From the NCBI RefSeq assembly GCF_020905345.1, contig NZ_JAJJMO010000001.1, positions 1,550,001 to 1,614,000 of the forward strand: a stretch of DNA of 64,000 bases, read 5' to 3'. Source of the stretch: Flavobacterium pisciphilum. GTDB taxonomy: Bacteria; Bacteroidota; Bacteroidia; Flavobacteriales; Flavobacteriaceae. The translations under genes and the position numbers were made by a program. A model generated the notes under the pieces. It was not told where the DNA came from. It saw only the letters and a list, made by a program, of their open reading frames with translations, and made no database searches. Below, in pieces: positions 8,409-16,781 of the stretch; position 1 is the first letter of the stretch, and each line of letters starts with the position of its first letter.

Positions 8409-8792
8409 CTATTTTAAAATCTTAGAAAAATCAGGTTTAAAATAATTTGGTCCCTTCATTACTTTTCCATCTTCACGATAAATCGGTTGTCCATCTTCAC
8501 CTAGCTTACTCATATTACTTTGTTGAATTTCATCAAAAACAGCTTCAATTTTACCTTGCAAACCATGTTCGATAATTGTGCCACATAAAATATACATCAT
8601 GTCTCCAAGTGCATCGGCAATCTCTACCAAATCATTGTTTTTTACTGCCTCAAGATATTCTTCATTTTCTTCTTTCATCAAATTGTAACGAAGTATATTT
8701 TTCGTTTCTCCCAAATCGGCAATTGGTGATTCACTATGTCCAATTTTAAAAGCAGTATGGAATTCCTTCACTGCATCAATTTGTTTTTGCAT
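8409..8792 (-). CDS. MazG-like all-alpha nucleoside triphosphate pyrophosphohydrolase
   Basis: This 127-residue protein has the metal-binding signature of all-alpha NTP pyrophosphohydrolases: EENEE at 41-45, then EIADALGD with Glu57, Asp60 and Asp64. Such enzymes hydrolyse (d)NTPs to the monophosphate and pyrophosphate, often to clean up damaged nucleotides. The C-terminus (GEDGQPIYREDGKVMKGPNY) is typical of the bacterial family related to phosphoribosyl-ATP pyrophosphohydrolase. The substrate cannot be read from sequence, and HisE function is unlikely because no his genes are nearby. Confidence 0.82.
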   Translation of the reverse strand: MQKQIDAVKEFHTAFKIGHSESPIADLGETKNILRYNLMKEENEEYLEAVKNNDLVEIADALGDMMYILCGTIIEHGLQGKIEAVFDEIQQSNMSKLGEDGQPIYREDGKVMKGPNYFKPDFSKILK

Positions 8793-8847
8793 AATTATAT
8801 TTAATTAAATGATATACTAAATTAACAACTATTCTTAAACTAATGCC

Positions 8848-8855
8848 TAAATTTG
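8848..8855 (+). promoter_or_regulatory. -7 box (TAAATTTG)
   Basis: Exact TAnnTTTG match, 19 nt before the ATG of the 62-residue membrane protein. Confidence 0.55.
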
Positions 8856-8874
8856 CCACAAAAATTTTAAACTT

Positions 8875-9063
8875 ATGTTTAGTCAAGGACAATTAATATT
8901 TGCATTGTGTTTTTTTATCGCTTTTGTTATCGCAATGATATTTGCTTACAGAAAAGATGTAGGCCTTCACAAAATATTCTACAAAGGAAATTATAAGGTT
9001 TTGCTTGTCTTCATAGCTTTTATCGTTATTCTATTTCTGATAAAAATATTCTTCAAACGATAA
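8875..9063 (+). CDS. Small two-helix membrane protein
   Basis: 62 residues with two hydrophobic helices, at about 6-25 (LIFALCFFIAFVIAMIFAY) and 41-58 (YKVLLVFIAFIVILFLIKIF), joined by a basic loop and ending in FFKR. The positive-inside rule puts the loop and C-terminus in the cytoplasm. Its own promoter and terminator support expression. I cannot assign a function. Confidence 0.7.
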   Translation: MFSQGQLIFALCFFIAFVIAMIFAYRKDVGLHKIFYKGNYKVLLVFIAFIVILFLIKIFFKR

Positions 9064-9075
9064 TCTATCTCATAA

Positions 9076-9105
9076 AAAATGCCCGCTAACTTAGCGGGCA
9101 TTTTC
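9076..9105. terminator. Bidirectional terminator
   Basis: AATGCCCGCTAA pairs with TTAGCGGGCATT across 9079-9102, between convergent genes. Confidence 0.85.
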
Positions 9106-9123
9106 ATTATCTATATATACTTA

Positions 9124-11160
9124 TTAGTTCTCTAAAGGCAAGAAACCAAAGTTTTTAGAGTAGTTCAACATTTGTTCTGCAAATGTTTTAGGTTGTTTCA
9201 CTTCAATAGAAATAATCTTTCCTTTTGCATCTAACTTAGGCTCCAAAACAGGATTCACAAATCCGCTATATGGCGCTGATGGGAATTGCTTGTTACGCTC
9301 TAAAACCTCAGCATGTAATTTCTGGTCTACTTTTACACCATAATTTTCTACCAAAGCTTTTCCAGCATTATAATCTCCCTCAGATTTTATACGTTGTACT
9401 TCACGCAATAATTGTCCGAATAAATCATGTAATTTATCGTAATCAGTAATATTGAAATAAGTTTTACCATTACGAGTAATTTTCTCAATTACATTATCTT
9501 TCTTCCCTTTTTCATAAACCCAAGCACTTACCCATTGACGGTTTCTCATGTGAGCCTCTTCGATGTTAGCACCTAAGTCCAAACGAACCAATTGAGTCAT
9601 TAAACCATTACGGATATAACTATCATACGATTCCATTCCAACTTTTTTCCAATCATCAACCAATCCAAGTTCTTGTAATTTCGGATTGTATAAATAAAAT
9701 AAACCTACTAAATCAGCTCTGCCTTCTTCAAGAGTCGAAGCATAACTTTTTAATGTTTCTTTTGGAGTTCCAACGCCTTCATTTATTTGCCCTGAAGCAT
9801 GACCTACAACTTCGTGTAAAGCAGTATGTAATTTATCTCCAAGTTCTCCATATTTTTTTGCCAATGCAATTTCTTCTTCATCATTAGCAAATTCTTGTAA
9901 TTTACCACTTCCTGATGATTGCGAGTAAGCATCGATAATATTACCTAATGAAACTGATTTTGAACCATGCTCTGCACGAATCCAATCAGCATTAGGAAGA
10001 TTTACACCAATTGGTGTACTAGGTGAAGCATCTCCAGACTCTCCTGCTACGATTACAGTTTTGTATGAAACCCCAACAACATTTTTCTTTTTATGATCTG
10101 CCATTAATGGTGAATTATCTTCAAACCATTGTGCACTTTTTGAGATCACTTCCATTTTAGCCGACATATCAAAATCTTTGATTTGCACAACTCCTTCATA
10201 AGAACCTCTATATCCTAATGGATCATTATATACTTCGATAAAACCACTTATGTAATCAATATTACCTTCTGTAGCATGCAACCAAGCAATATTATAATCA
10301 TCCCAAGTTTTTAAACTTCCTGTTCTATAATATTCAATTAGTAATCCTATAGCATCACCTTGTTTTTTATTTTCGGCTACTGTTTTAGCTTTTTCTAACC
10401 AAAAGATAATTTTATCAATAGCAGCTCCATACATTCCACCGCTTTTCCAAACTTTTTCTTCTAATTGTCCTTTTGAGTTTTTAACCAATTTAGAATTCAA
10501 TCCATAAGAGATAGGTTTCTTTGGATCTGGGCTTGTTTGCTTTTTATAAAAATTTTCAGCCTCTTCTAATGTTATTCCTTTATCATAAAAATTAATAGCT
10601 GAACCTGCTAACAATCCTTTAGATTCATCCAAATTTACTTTTTTGCTATCTATATTATTAAACAAAATAGCTGTAACATCTGCTGCTAATTTAGTTTTAG
10701 TAACTTTTAACAAACCTTCAAAGTATGCTTTTGAAAAATCAGGTTTGATCTTCTCATTAGAATAATGATGGTGAATACCATTAGAAAACCAAACACGCTT
10801 AAGATAAATTTCAAAATTTTTCCAGTCAGAACTCTTTTTATCCCCTTTATAACTTACATAAATCTGCTCAAGTGCTTTTCTGATTTTTAAATTATTCTTG
10901 TAGTTCTGATCCCACATTATATCACGACCAGCAGTTCCTGCCTGCGTAAGATAATATACTAATTCTTGTTCTTTCAGTGTTAAATTTTCCCAACCTGGTA
11001 TTTGATAACGTAATACTTTAATGTCGGCAAATTGCTCTACTGTAAAATCAAAAGGCTTATCGATGTTTGTTTTCAGTGTAGATGTACTAGCAACCTGAGC
11101 GTTACAAATAACCGAAATACCAACAGTCATAAAAATTCCTGCAGCTTTAAGTAATTTCAT
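9124..11160 (-). CDS. Dipeptidyl peptidase 3 family (M49) zinc peptidase, exported
   Basis: This 678-residue protein begins with a signal peptide (MKLLKAAGIFMTVGISVICN). It carries the M49 zinc motif HEVVGH at 449-454, the six-residue HExxxH form unique to this family, and the second motif EEGRAD (Glu478/479) supplying the third ligand. The enzymes remove dipeptides from the N-termini of short peptides. Many flavobacterial members are secreted, fitting peptide scavenging. Length is normal. It is monocistronic, with a -7 box about 40 nt before the ATG and a shared downstream terminator. Confidence 0.9.
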   Translation of the reverse strand: MKLLKAAGIFMTVGISVICNAQVASTSTLKTNIDKPFDFTVEQFADIKVLRYQIPGWENLTLKEQELVYYLTQAGTAGRDIMWDQNYKNNLKIRKALEQIYVSYKGDKKSSDWKNFEIYLKRVWFSNGIHHHYSNEKIKPDFSKAYFEGLLKVTKTKLAADVTAILFNNIDSKKVNLDESKGLLAGSAINFYDKGITLEEAENFYKKQTSPDPKKPISYGLNSKLVKNSKGQLEEKVWKSGGMYGAAIDKIIFWLEKAKTVAENKKQGDAIGLLIEYYRTGSLKTWDDYNIAWLHATEGNIDYISGFIEVYNDPLGYRGSYEGVVQIKDFDMSAKMEVISKSAQWFEDNSPLMADHKKKNVVGVSYKTVIVAGESGDASPSTPIGVNLPNADWIRAEHGSKSVSLGNIIDAYSQSSGSGKLQEFANDEEEIALAKKYGELGDKLHTALHEVVGHASGQINEGVGTPKETLKSYASTLEEGRADLVGLFYLYNPKLQELGLVDDWKKVGMESYDSYIRNGLMTQLVRLDLGANIEEAHMRNRQWVSAWVYEKGKKDNVIEKITRNGKTYFNITDYDKLHDLFGQLLREVQRIKSEGDYNAGKALVENYGVKVDQKLHAEVLERNKQFPSAPYSGFVNPVLEPKLDAKGKIISIEVKQPKTFAEQMLNYSKNFGFLPLEN

Positions 11161-11199
11161 TATTAATGATATTTAGTTTATAAAATTATTATTATCCAT

Positions 11200-11207
11200 C
11201 AAAGATA
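11200..11207 (-). promoter_or_regulatory. -7 box (TATCTTTG) of the M49 peptidase gene
   Basis: Exact TAnnTTTG on the minus strand, 39 nt before the start codon. Confidence 0.6.
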
Positions 11208-11435
11208 CATTTTCTTTAAAAAATATATAAAAAACATCGTTAATATTACCTTTAGGTTATTTTTAAAAGTCTTTTTTATTTATATTGCTCAATTATTTTT
11301 CCTCCAAATATTTTTTTATAAAACTATTCGGAAAGCAAGAAAATTAACAAAAAAGACCTAGTTTTGACTTTTTATTATCCCCCATCGGATATTAATAAAA
11401 TTTATAACTTTACACCTGAAAATAACCAAGATACT

Positions 11436-12551
11436 ATGAGAATTTTAAAATATATATTTCTTCTATTACTATTAAGTTTAGTCTCATTAACTGTATTTGT
11501 AGCTACTCAAAAAGGTGATTTCACAGTTGAGAGAAGCAAGGTTATTAAAACACAACGTGCTCCTTTATTTAATTTTGTAAATGATTACAGAAACTGGGCA
11601 GATTTTGGTTCTTGGGTAGTTGAAGATCCTACTATGCAATTCGTCTTTCCACAAAATACTTCTGGATTAAATGCTTCTTTTTCATGGAAAGGAAACGATG
11701 GTAGTGGAGACATGAAAACCATTGCTGTTACCGATACACAAAGCATTACACAAAAAATGAATTTCGATGGAAGTTTAGCTGATGTTTCATGGGTTTTTAA
11801 AGACACACTTGGAGGAACTAAAGTTACATGGAAATCTAAAGGAACTATGAGTTTTCTTTTCAAAATATATTCGGCACTTAACGGTGGAGCTGATAAAGTT
11901 ATCGGTACTATGTACGAAAAAAGTTTAGCCAACTTAGATAAAATATTAGTTTACGAAACCAATACATTTGATATCAAAGTAGATGGTGTTGTAAAAAAAC
12001 CAGAAACATTTTATATCAGTCAATCATTTACTAGCGAGATTGCAAAAATCACTAAAAACGTTAGAGTAGTTGCTCCTAAATTAATTTCGTTTTGTGAAGC
12101 GAATGGTATTGAAATCAATGGAAAACCATTTGTACTATATCATACCTATGATACAACAAACGGATTAGCCAAAATATCTATTTGTCTTCCTATCAAAAAA
12201 GAAATCTTTACAAGTGCTGGAAGTGATATTTCAACAGGTAAATTAGAACCATTTGAAGCTGTAAAAACAACGTTGAAAGGAGACTATTCACATACCAAAC
12301 AAGCAATAGAAAAAGCTAAGGCGTATATCAACAATCAGAAATTATTCCCAGATCTTAATTGGTCACATCTTGAAATTTATTCAGTAAGTAAATCTGAAAT
12401 TCCAAATCCTTCAAAATGGGTTACTGAGATTTATTACCCTGTAAAACCGAAAGTGGTTCCAGTAGAGACACCAGTAGTTCATACCCCTAGAACAGAAACT
12501 ACTCCAACTCATACTCCTCCTCCCGCAAAAGAAGAGGAATCTGAATTTTAA
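11436..12551 (+). CDS. SRPBCC domain protein with GyrI-like effector-binding domain
   Basis: The frame is open from 11364, but the ATG at 11436 starts a proper signal/anchor (MRILKYIFLLLLLSLVSLTV). The 371-residue product then shows a START/SRPBCC-like fold (VERSKVIKTQRAPLFNFVND, NYRNWADFGSW) to about residue 165. A GyrI/AraC-effector-like domain follows at about 190-335 (EPFEAVKTTLKGDYSH; VTEIYYPVK). The tail is Pro/Thr/Glu-rich. Such proteins bind small hydrophobic ligands; the anchor puts it outside the cytoplasm. It lies directly upstream of the ECF sigma operon in the same direction. No enzymatic role can be claimed. Confidence 0.72.
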   Translation: MRILKYIFLLLLLSLVSLTVFVATQKGDFTVERSKVIKTQRAPLFNFVNDYRNWADFGSWVVEDPTMQFVFPQNTSGLNASFSWKGNDGSGDMKTIAVTDTQSITQKMNFDGSLADVSWVFKDTLGGTKVTWKSKGTMSFLFKIYSALNGGADKVIGTMYEKSLANLDKILVYETNTFDIKVDGVVKKPETFYISQSFTSEIAKITKNVRVVAPKLISFCEANGIEINGKPFVLYHTYDTTNGLAKISICLPIKKEIFTSAGSDISTGKLEPFEAVKTTLKGDYSHTKQAIEKAKAYINNQKLFPDLNWSHLEIYSVSKSEIPNPSKWVTEIYYPVKPKVVPVETPVVHTPRTETTPTHTPPPAKEEESEF

Positions 12552-12615
12552 AAAATCCGAAACGGAGATTAAACCTTTTCGAAAAATTCTATTCTAACTT
12601 ATATAATTTATAAAG

Positions 12616-13158
12616 TTGACAGACGAAAAGGTATTTATACAAGAGTTATTGAACCCCAAGACGCAAAATATAGCGTTTCAAAAACTCGTATCCGATTACC
12701 AAAAACCGTTATATAGTCATATCCGAAATATTGTTTTGGATCATGATGACGCACACGATGTTTTGCAAAATACTTTTGTAAAAGTATTTCGTTATCTAAG
12801 TAAATTTAAAGGAGATAGTAAACTATTTTCATGGATATATCGAATTGCAACTAATGAAGCTATAACTTTTTTAAGTCAGAAAGCTAAGCTAAGTGGAATA
12901 ACCTCTGAAGCGTTACAGAATAAAACAATTGATAATCTTCAAGCCGACATTTATTTTGACGGAAATGAAATTCAGATAAAATTACAAAAAGCTATTGTTA
13001 CACTTCCAGAGAAGCAACAATTGGTTTTTAAAATGAAATATTTTGAGGAATTAAAATATGAAGAAATAGCCGAAATATTAGGCACTTCTGTTGGAGCATT
13101 AAAAGCATCTTATCACCATGCGGTAAAAAAAATAGAAGCTTATGTTATATCCAATTAA
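12616..13158 (+). CDS. ECF-type RNA polymerase sigma factor
   Basis: This 180-residue sigma-70 family member has region 2 at about 25-85 (DDAHDVLQNTFVKVFRYL, SKLFSWIYRIATNEA) and region 4 at about 128-175 (LPEKQQLVFKMKYFEELK, then YEEIAEILGTSVGALKASYH). The start is TTG: no ATG lies before region 2, and MTDEKxFIQxLLNP is the expected N-terminus of this flavobacterial family. The next two genes are a single-pass protein and a periplasmic sensor-like protein, so this is a surface-signalling sigma operon. TTG initiation may keep its level low. Confidence 0.9.
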   Translation: MTDEKVFIQELLNPKTQNIAFQKLVSDYQKPLYSHIRNIVLDHDDAHDVLQNTFVKVFRYLSKFKGDSKLFSWIYRIATNEAITFLSQKAKLSGITSEALQNKTIDNLQADIYFDGNEIQIKLQKAIVTLPEKQQLVFKMKYFEELKYEEIAEILGTSVGALKASYHHAVKKIEAYVISN

Positions 13159-13191
13159 ACCTTTTTCAACTAATATAGTCTTACATACATC

Positions 13192-13605
13192 ATGAAAGCA
13201 TTTAAATTAGAAAACGAGCCAAAAATAGAGACTGGATTTAAAACTCCAGAAAATTACTTTGAAAATTTCACAGTAAATCTACTTGAGGAGCTACCACAAA
13301 ATGAACCTAAAACAATTTCTTTATTTGCAAGAAATAAAAAAACATTCATTGCAGTTGCCGCAGTACTTGTCATTGCTTTAACTGTACCGATAGTATATAA
13401 ATATGTAACAAAATCTAAAGAACTTGACGAAGCTACCTTAGAGACTTATTTATCTTATCAATCAAATTTAAATCAGTATGATTTAATTCATGAACTAGAC
13501 ACAAATGATATTAATAATTTAGATCAAAATATTGCCTTAGGTGATGATACCCTAGAAGATGTTCTAGCATCGAATCCTAATATTGAACATCTAATTTTAG
13601 AATAA
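13192..13605 (+). CDS. Putative anti-sigma factor (single-pass membrane protein)
   Basis: 137 residues: a cytoplasmic N-terminus of about 48 residues (FKTPENYFENFTVNLLEELP), one transmembrane helix near 52-70 (TFIAVAAVLVIALTVPIVY), and an acidic periplasmic tail. The layout and its position 33 bp behind an ECF sigma gene match membrane anti-sigma factors. No ZAS zinc motif is visible, so the role is inferred from context. Confidence 0.62.
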   Translation: MKAFKLENEPKIETGFKTPENYFENFTVNLLEELPQNEPKTISLFARNKKTFIAVAAVLVIALTVPIVYKYVTKSKELDEATLETYLSYQSNLNQYDLIHELDTNDINNLDQNIALGDDTLEDVLASNPNIEHLILE

Positions 13606-13624
13606 AAATACAATTATATTAAAA

Positions 13625-14092
13625 ATGATGCAGATGAAAATTAAAAACATACTTCCGCTATTTATATTCTTAATTACTCTTCCTTTTTATGCTCAGAATG
13701 AGAAAATGGATGAAAAGAGAGAAAAAATAAAAGCATACAAAGTTTCTTTCCTTACAACTGAATTAGACTTAACTTCAGCTGAATCAGAAAAATTTTGGCC
13801 AATATACAATACGTATGATGACAAACAATTTGAATTGAGACATCAAAAAATGAAAGCGTATACAAGGAAGCTAACTGATGAGAGTTTAAAAAATATGACT
13901 GAAAAAGAAGCTGCTACACTGCTTTCTCAAATAGAAAGTACTGATGAAGAATTGTATCTTTTACGCAAAAAATACGCTACCAACTTGAAGAAAATACTTC
14001 CTGCGAAAAAAATCATAATCCTTCGAAAATCAGAAGATGATTTTAATCGCAAACTATTACATCAATATCGAGACAAAGCAGGTAAAAACTAA
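13625..14092 (+). CDS. Periplasmic sensor of ECF-type sigma factor (Spy/CpxP-like)
   Basis: 155 residues with a signal peptide (MKIKNILPLFIFLITLPFYA) followed by a charged, all-helical domain. The LDLTSAESEKFWPIYNTYDD segment resembles the LTxxQ repeats of Spy/CpxP chaperones and is the hallmark of the Bacteroidetes 'sensor of ECF-type sigma factor' family. It is third in the sigma operon, 19 bp after the anti-sigma gene. It probably binds misfolded proteins or envelope ligands and relays stress to the sigma pair. The start could be either of two near ATGs (13625 or 13634). Confidence 0.75.
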   Translation: MMQMKIKNILPLFIFLITLPFYAQNEKMDEKREKIKAYKVSFLTTELDLTSAESEKFWPIYNTYDDKQFELRHQKMKAYTRKLTDESLKNMTEKEAATLLSQIESTDEELYLLRKKYATNLKKILPAKKIIILRKSEDDFNRKLLHQYRDKAGKN

Positions 14093-14116
14093 ACCTTCTT
14101 AAAAATAACAACAGCG

Positions 14117-14165
14117 GAGAACCCTTTATAATAATTACTTTATTATTTAGGGTTCTCATTTTTTA
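14117..14165. terminator. Terminator overlapping the end of the convergent gene
   Basis: GAGAACCCT (14117-14125) pairs with AGGGTTCTC (14149-14157), then T's. The minus-strand stop codon at 14156-14158 lies inside the stem. Confidence 0.8.
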
Positions 14166-15211
14166 AAGTGGATTTGAACCATTTTATTGTGACCCGCAGC
14201 AATTGCAGTATTAGAATTCATAAATCGTATTGTAAAAAGACTTGAATCTGTAGACAATTGCTTCCATGTATTTCCGCCATCTGCCGAGTAGTGCAACCCT
14301 AAAGCTCCTATCACGACAAGCTCTTTGCCTTTGCTTTTTGGCACATATTGTACGCAAGAAGCATAACCGAAACCAGCATTCTGAGCTATTAAATTCCAAG
14401 TTTTACCACCATCGGTAGTAATTGCCTTATTATCTGAATTTTGCTCTGGAAATTCATAATCACCACCTGCAATAAAGCCATTTTTTGAATCATAAAAATC
14501 AGCTGTAAAAATTCCTGTCATCGTTTTTCCTTGTACGATAGGAGTTTCTGCAACTTTCCAAGTTTTTCCTTTATCCTTAGAATAAAAAACCCTTGCTCTT
14601 TTTCCACCAGAAACCAACCATGTTTCTTTTCCTTTTATAACAATATTAGTATTACTTGCTGCAAATGCTGCTTCCCCTTTTGCCATCGTAGGCAATCGGT
14701 CTGACAACAACTTTACCCATGTATTGCCGCCATCGCGTGTTATTAATATCGAAAAAGTATCCTCAGTAGGATCGCCTACCGCAATTCCTTCAGAATCATT
14801 CCAAAATTGCATACTATCATAAAACACTTTATCATTAACTTCTTTATAAACCAATCTCGTTTTTTTAGTTTCTTTTGATACTTGATATAACAAAGCTGGA
14901 TTTGCTACACTTAATAAAAAAATGTTTTTTGATGTTTGTGCTATACTTCTAAATTCTAACTTTAAAGTATCTCTATAAATATGCTCTACATATTTTTCTT
15001 TATCTTTTAAATCATAATATCCAAATCGCGAATTATCAGCCCCAAACCACACTTTATTTTTATCAATCACCAGCGCTCTAATACTAATTTGGTCTTTAAA
15101 CAACGTATCGATTTCTACCGACTTAAATTCTTTATCGTTTACCTTATAATCCACTGTCTGACAATGCATAACCAAACTAAAAAAACTTAAAAAGAGAGCC
15201 AATTTCTTCAT
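14156..15211 (-). CDS. Exported BNR/YCF48-like beta-propeller protein
   Basis: This 351-residue protein has a signal peptide (MKKLALFLSFFSLVMHC) and at least three BNR/Asp-box repeats: ITRDGGNTWVKL, YSKDKGKTWKVA and SADGGNTWKQL, plus TTDGGKTWNLI. Such repeats form sialidase- or YCF48-type propellers. Databases often call flavobacterial homologues 'oxidoreductase', but no cofactor-binding motif is visible, so I would not use that name. The VMHC ending of the leader is not a good lipobox. Its role is unknown, probably an envelope or assembly factor. Confidence 0.7.
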   Translation of the reverse strand: MKKLALFLSFFSLVMHCQTVDYKVNDKEFKSVEIDTLFKDQISIRALVIDKNKVWFGADNSRFGYYDLKDKEKYVEHIYRDTLKLEFRSIAQTSKNIFLLSVANPALLYQVSKETKKTRLVYKEVNDKVFYDSMQFWNDSEGIAVGDPTEDTFSILITRDGGNTWVKLLSDRLPTMAKGEAAFAASNTNIVIKGKETWLVSGGKRARVFYSKDKGKTWKVAETPIVQGKTMTGIFTADFYDSKNGFIAGGDYEFPEQNSDNKAITTDGGKTWNLIAQNAGFGYASCVQYVPKSKGKELVVIGALGLHYSADGGNTWKQLSTDSSLFTIRFMNSNTAIAAGHNKMVQIHFKK

Positions 15212-15328
15212 GATATTTTTAATTATTTTGTGCTAAAATACAATTATTTACAGAAAATCAAAACGCTAAATAATTTTTATGGCACAGTAATTGGATAATT
15301 TAAAACAACAATCATAATACGATACGTC

Positions 15329-16645
15329 ATGAAAACGAAACTACTTTTAATAGGTCTACTAACTTTAGGGTTTGCTACTATGCAAGCTCAAGCTGGAGCT
15401 ACTGTATATGCTAAAAATTCTGATATTAGTGATAATTTAGATTTAAGAGCTGTAGCTTCAATTTTTGGAGAATCTTCAAATCTTCAGGATTTTGAAAGAA
15501 GATTAAACGAGCCAAAATACCAAATATCAAATCTTGATTTAAATGGAGATAATCAAGTCGATTATTTACGTGTAATCGAAAGTGTTGAAAACAGAACTCA
15601 CGTTGTTATCATACAAGCAGTACTTGATCAAGATGTGTATCAAGATGTAGCAACTATAGACTTAGAAAGAGACTCTTTTAACAAAGTACACATTCAGGTT
15701 GTTGGTAACGACTTCCTTTATGGTCAAAACTATATCTATGAGCCTGTTTACACAGTTACTCCTGTAATTTACACTTCGTTTTGGGTAACCAATTACCGTC
15801 CGTATTATTCAAGCTGGAGATGGAATTACTACCCAACTTACTATACTGCATGGAGACCTTACCCAATTTATAGATATAGAAGCAATATTAATATCTGTAT
15901 TAACGTAAACAACCATTACAACTATGTAAACCACAGAAGAAGTAGTGCTGCTGTAGTAATATACAATTCAAATCGTTCTTATGGATATGAAAGACGTAAC
16001 CCTAACAACGGATTTGCACAACGTAATAACAATGTAAGCAACAGATATGAATTAGATCAAAGACGTGTTGCAAGTAGAGAAACAAATACAAGAAACAATT
16101 CTTATTCTAACAGAACGGGATCTAATACTAGAGATTACTCTCAAAACAGAACAAGTTCTTCTAGAGAAAATAATACTACTGTAAGACCAACTACTCGTGA
16201 TTATTCTCAAAATAGAACAACCTCAACCTCGACAGGAAGAACTGAGGGAACTAGAGATTACAGCAACCGTAATACTTCTCAAAGAACAGAGACTGGAAGA
16301 GATTATAATCAAGGTAGACCAAGTTCTACTGTAGCAACTACACCAACGCAAAGAACGGAGACTACTAGAGATTATAGTCAAAACAGACCGAGCTCAACTG
16401 TAGTAACACCAACACAAAGAACAGAAACTACTAGAGATTACAGTCAAAACAGAGGGAATGCTTCTAGAGATTATTCATCTCAAAGAACGGAGAGTTCAAG
16501 AGGGAATTCTGAAAACAGAACTAGTTCTTCTAGACAATCAAGCCCACAAGGCTATGAAAACCAAAGATCAAATTCAGGTTCAAGAGACAACTCAGGCTCA
16601 AGAGAAAGTGGCTCTTCTGAAAGAAGCAGCAACCGAAGAGGCTAA
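15329..16645 (+). CDS. Exported repeat-rich protein with Tyr-rich middle and Arg/Ser/Asn-rich tail
   Basis: 438 residues. After a signal peptide (MKTKLLLIGLLTLGFATMQA) comes a folded N-terminal part (about 28-145) resembling a flavobacterial domain of unknown function (LNGDNQVDYLRVIESVENRT). A Tyr/Trp-rich stretch (about 145-195) follows. The tail of more than 200 residues is low complexity, with repeats built on TRDYSQNR and TETTRDYSQNRPSSTV. It is strongly basic and probably unstructured, which suits binding to nucleic acid or acidic polysaccharide at the cell surface; that is inference. It has its own terminator. Confidence 0.65.
   Translation: MKTKLLLIGLLTLGFATMQAQAGATVYAKNSDISDNLDLRAVASIFGESSNLQDFERRLNEPKYQISNLDLNGDNQVDYLRVIESVENRTHVVIIQAVLDQDVYQDVATIDLERDSFNKVHIQVVGNDFLYGQNYIYEPVYTVTPVIYTSFWVTNYRPYYSSWRWNYYPTYYTAWRPYPIYRYRSNINICINVNNHYNYVNHRRSSAAVVIYNSNRSYGYERRNPNNGFAQRNNNVSNRYELDQRRVASRETNTRNNSYSNRTGSNTRDYSQNRTSSSRENNTTVRPTTRDYSQNRTTSTSTGRTEGTRDYSNRNTSQRTETGRDYNQGRPSSTVATTPTQRTETTRDYSQNRPSSTVVTPTQRTETTRDYSQNRGNASRDYSSQRTESSRGNSENRTSSSRQSSPQGYENQRSNSGSRDNSGSRESGSSERSSNRRG
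16120..16480 (+). repeat. Degenerate coding repeats (TRDYSQNR units)
   Basis: Imperfect in-frame repeats inside the Arg/Ser-rich tail. The motif (T)RDYSQNR or RDYS/NQ recurs at irregular spacing. The clearest pair lies at about 16350-16450. Confidence 0.7.
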
Positions 16646-16673
16646 TTTCAATATAGATAGCGGATTAAAACAA

Positions 16674-16704
16674 AAACACGATGCAACCATCGTGTTTTTT
16701 TTAT
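16674..16704 (+). terminator. Terminator of the repeat-rich gene
   Basis: AAACACGATG (16674-16683) pairs with CATCGTGTTT (16688-16697), then a T-run. Confidence 0.85.
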
Positions 16705-16745
16705 CTTTATTGTTCATAATTTGGTGTTAATTTGTTTTAAAACAG

Positions 16746-16753
16746 TAAATTTG
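16746..16753 (+). promoter_or_regulatory. -7 box (TAAATTTG) of kup
   Basis: Exact TAnnTTTG, 28 nt before the ATG. A TTTG at 16720-16723, 22 nt upstream, may act as the -33 element. Confidence 0.6.
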
Positions 16754-16781
16754 ACGCGACTTTTATAAAATTAAAAATTAA

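Noticed and set aside
14156..15211. Naming the BNR-repeat protein an oxidoreductase
   Set aside because: Database habit only; no nucleotide- or flavin-binding motif is visible.
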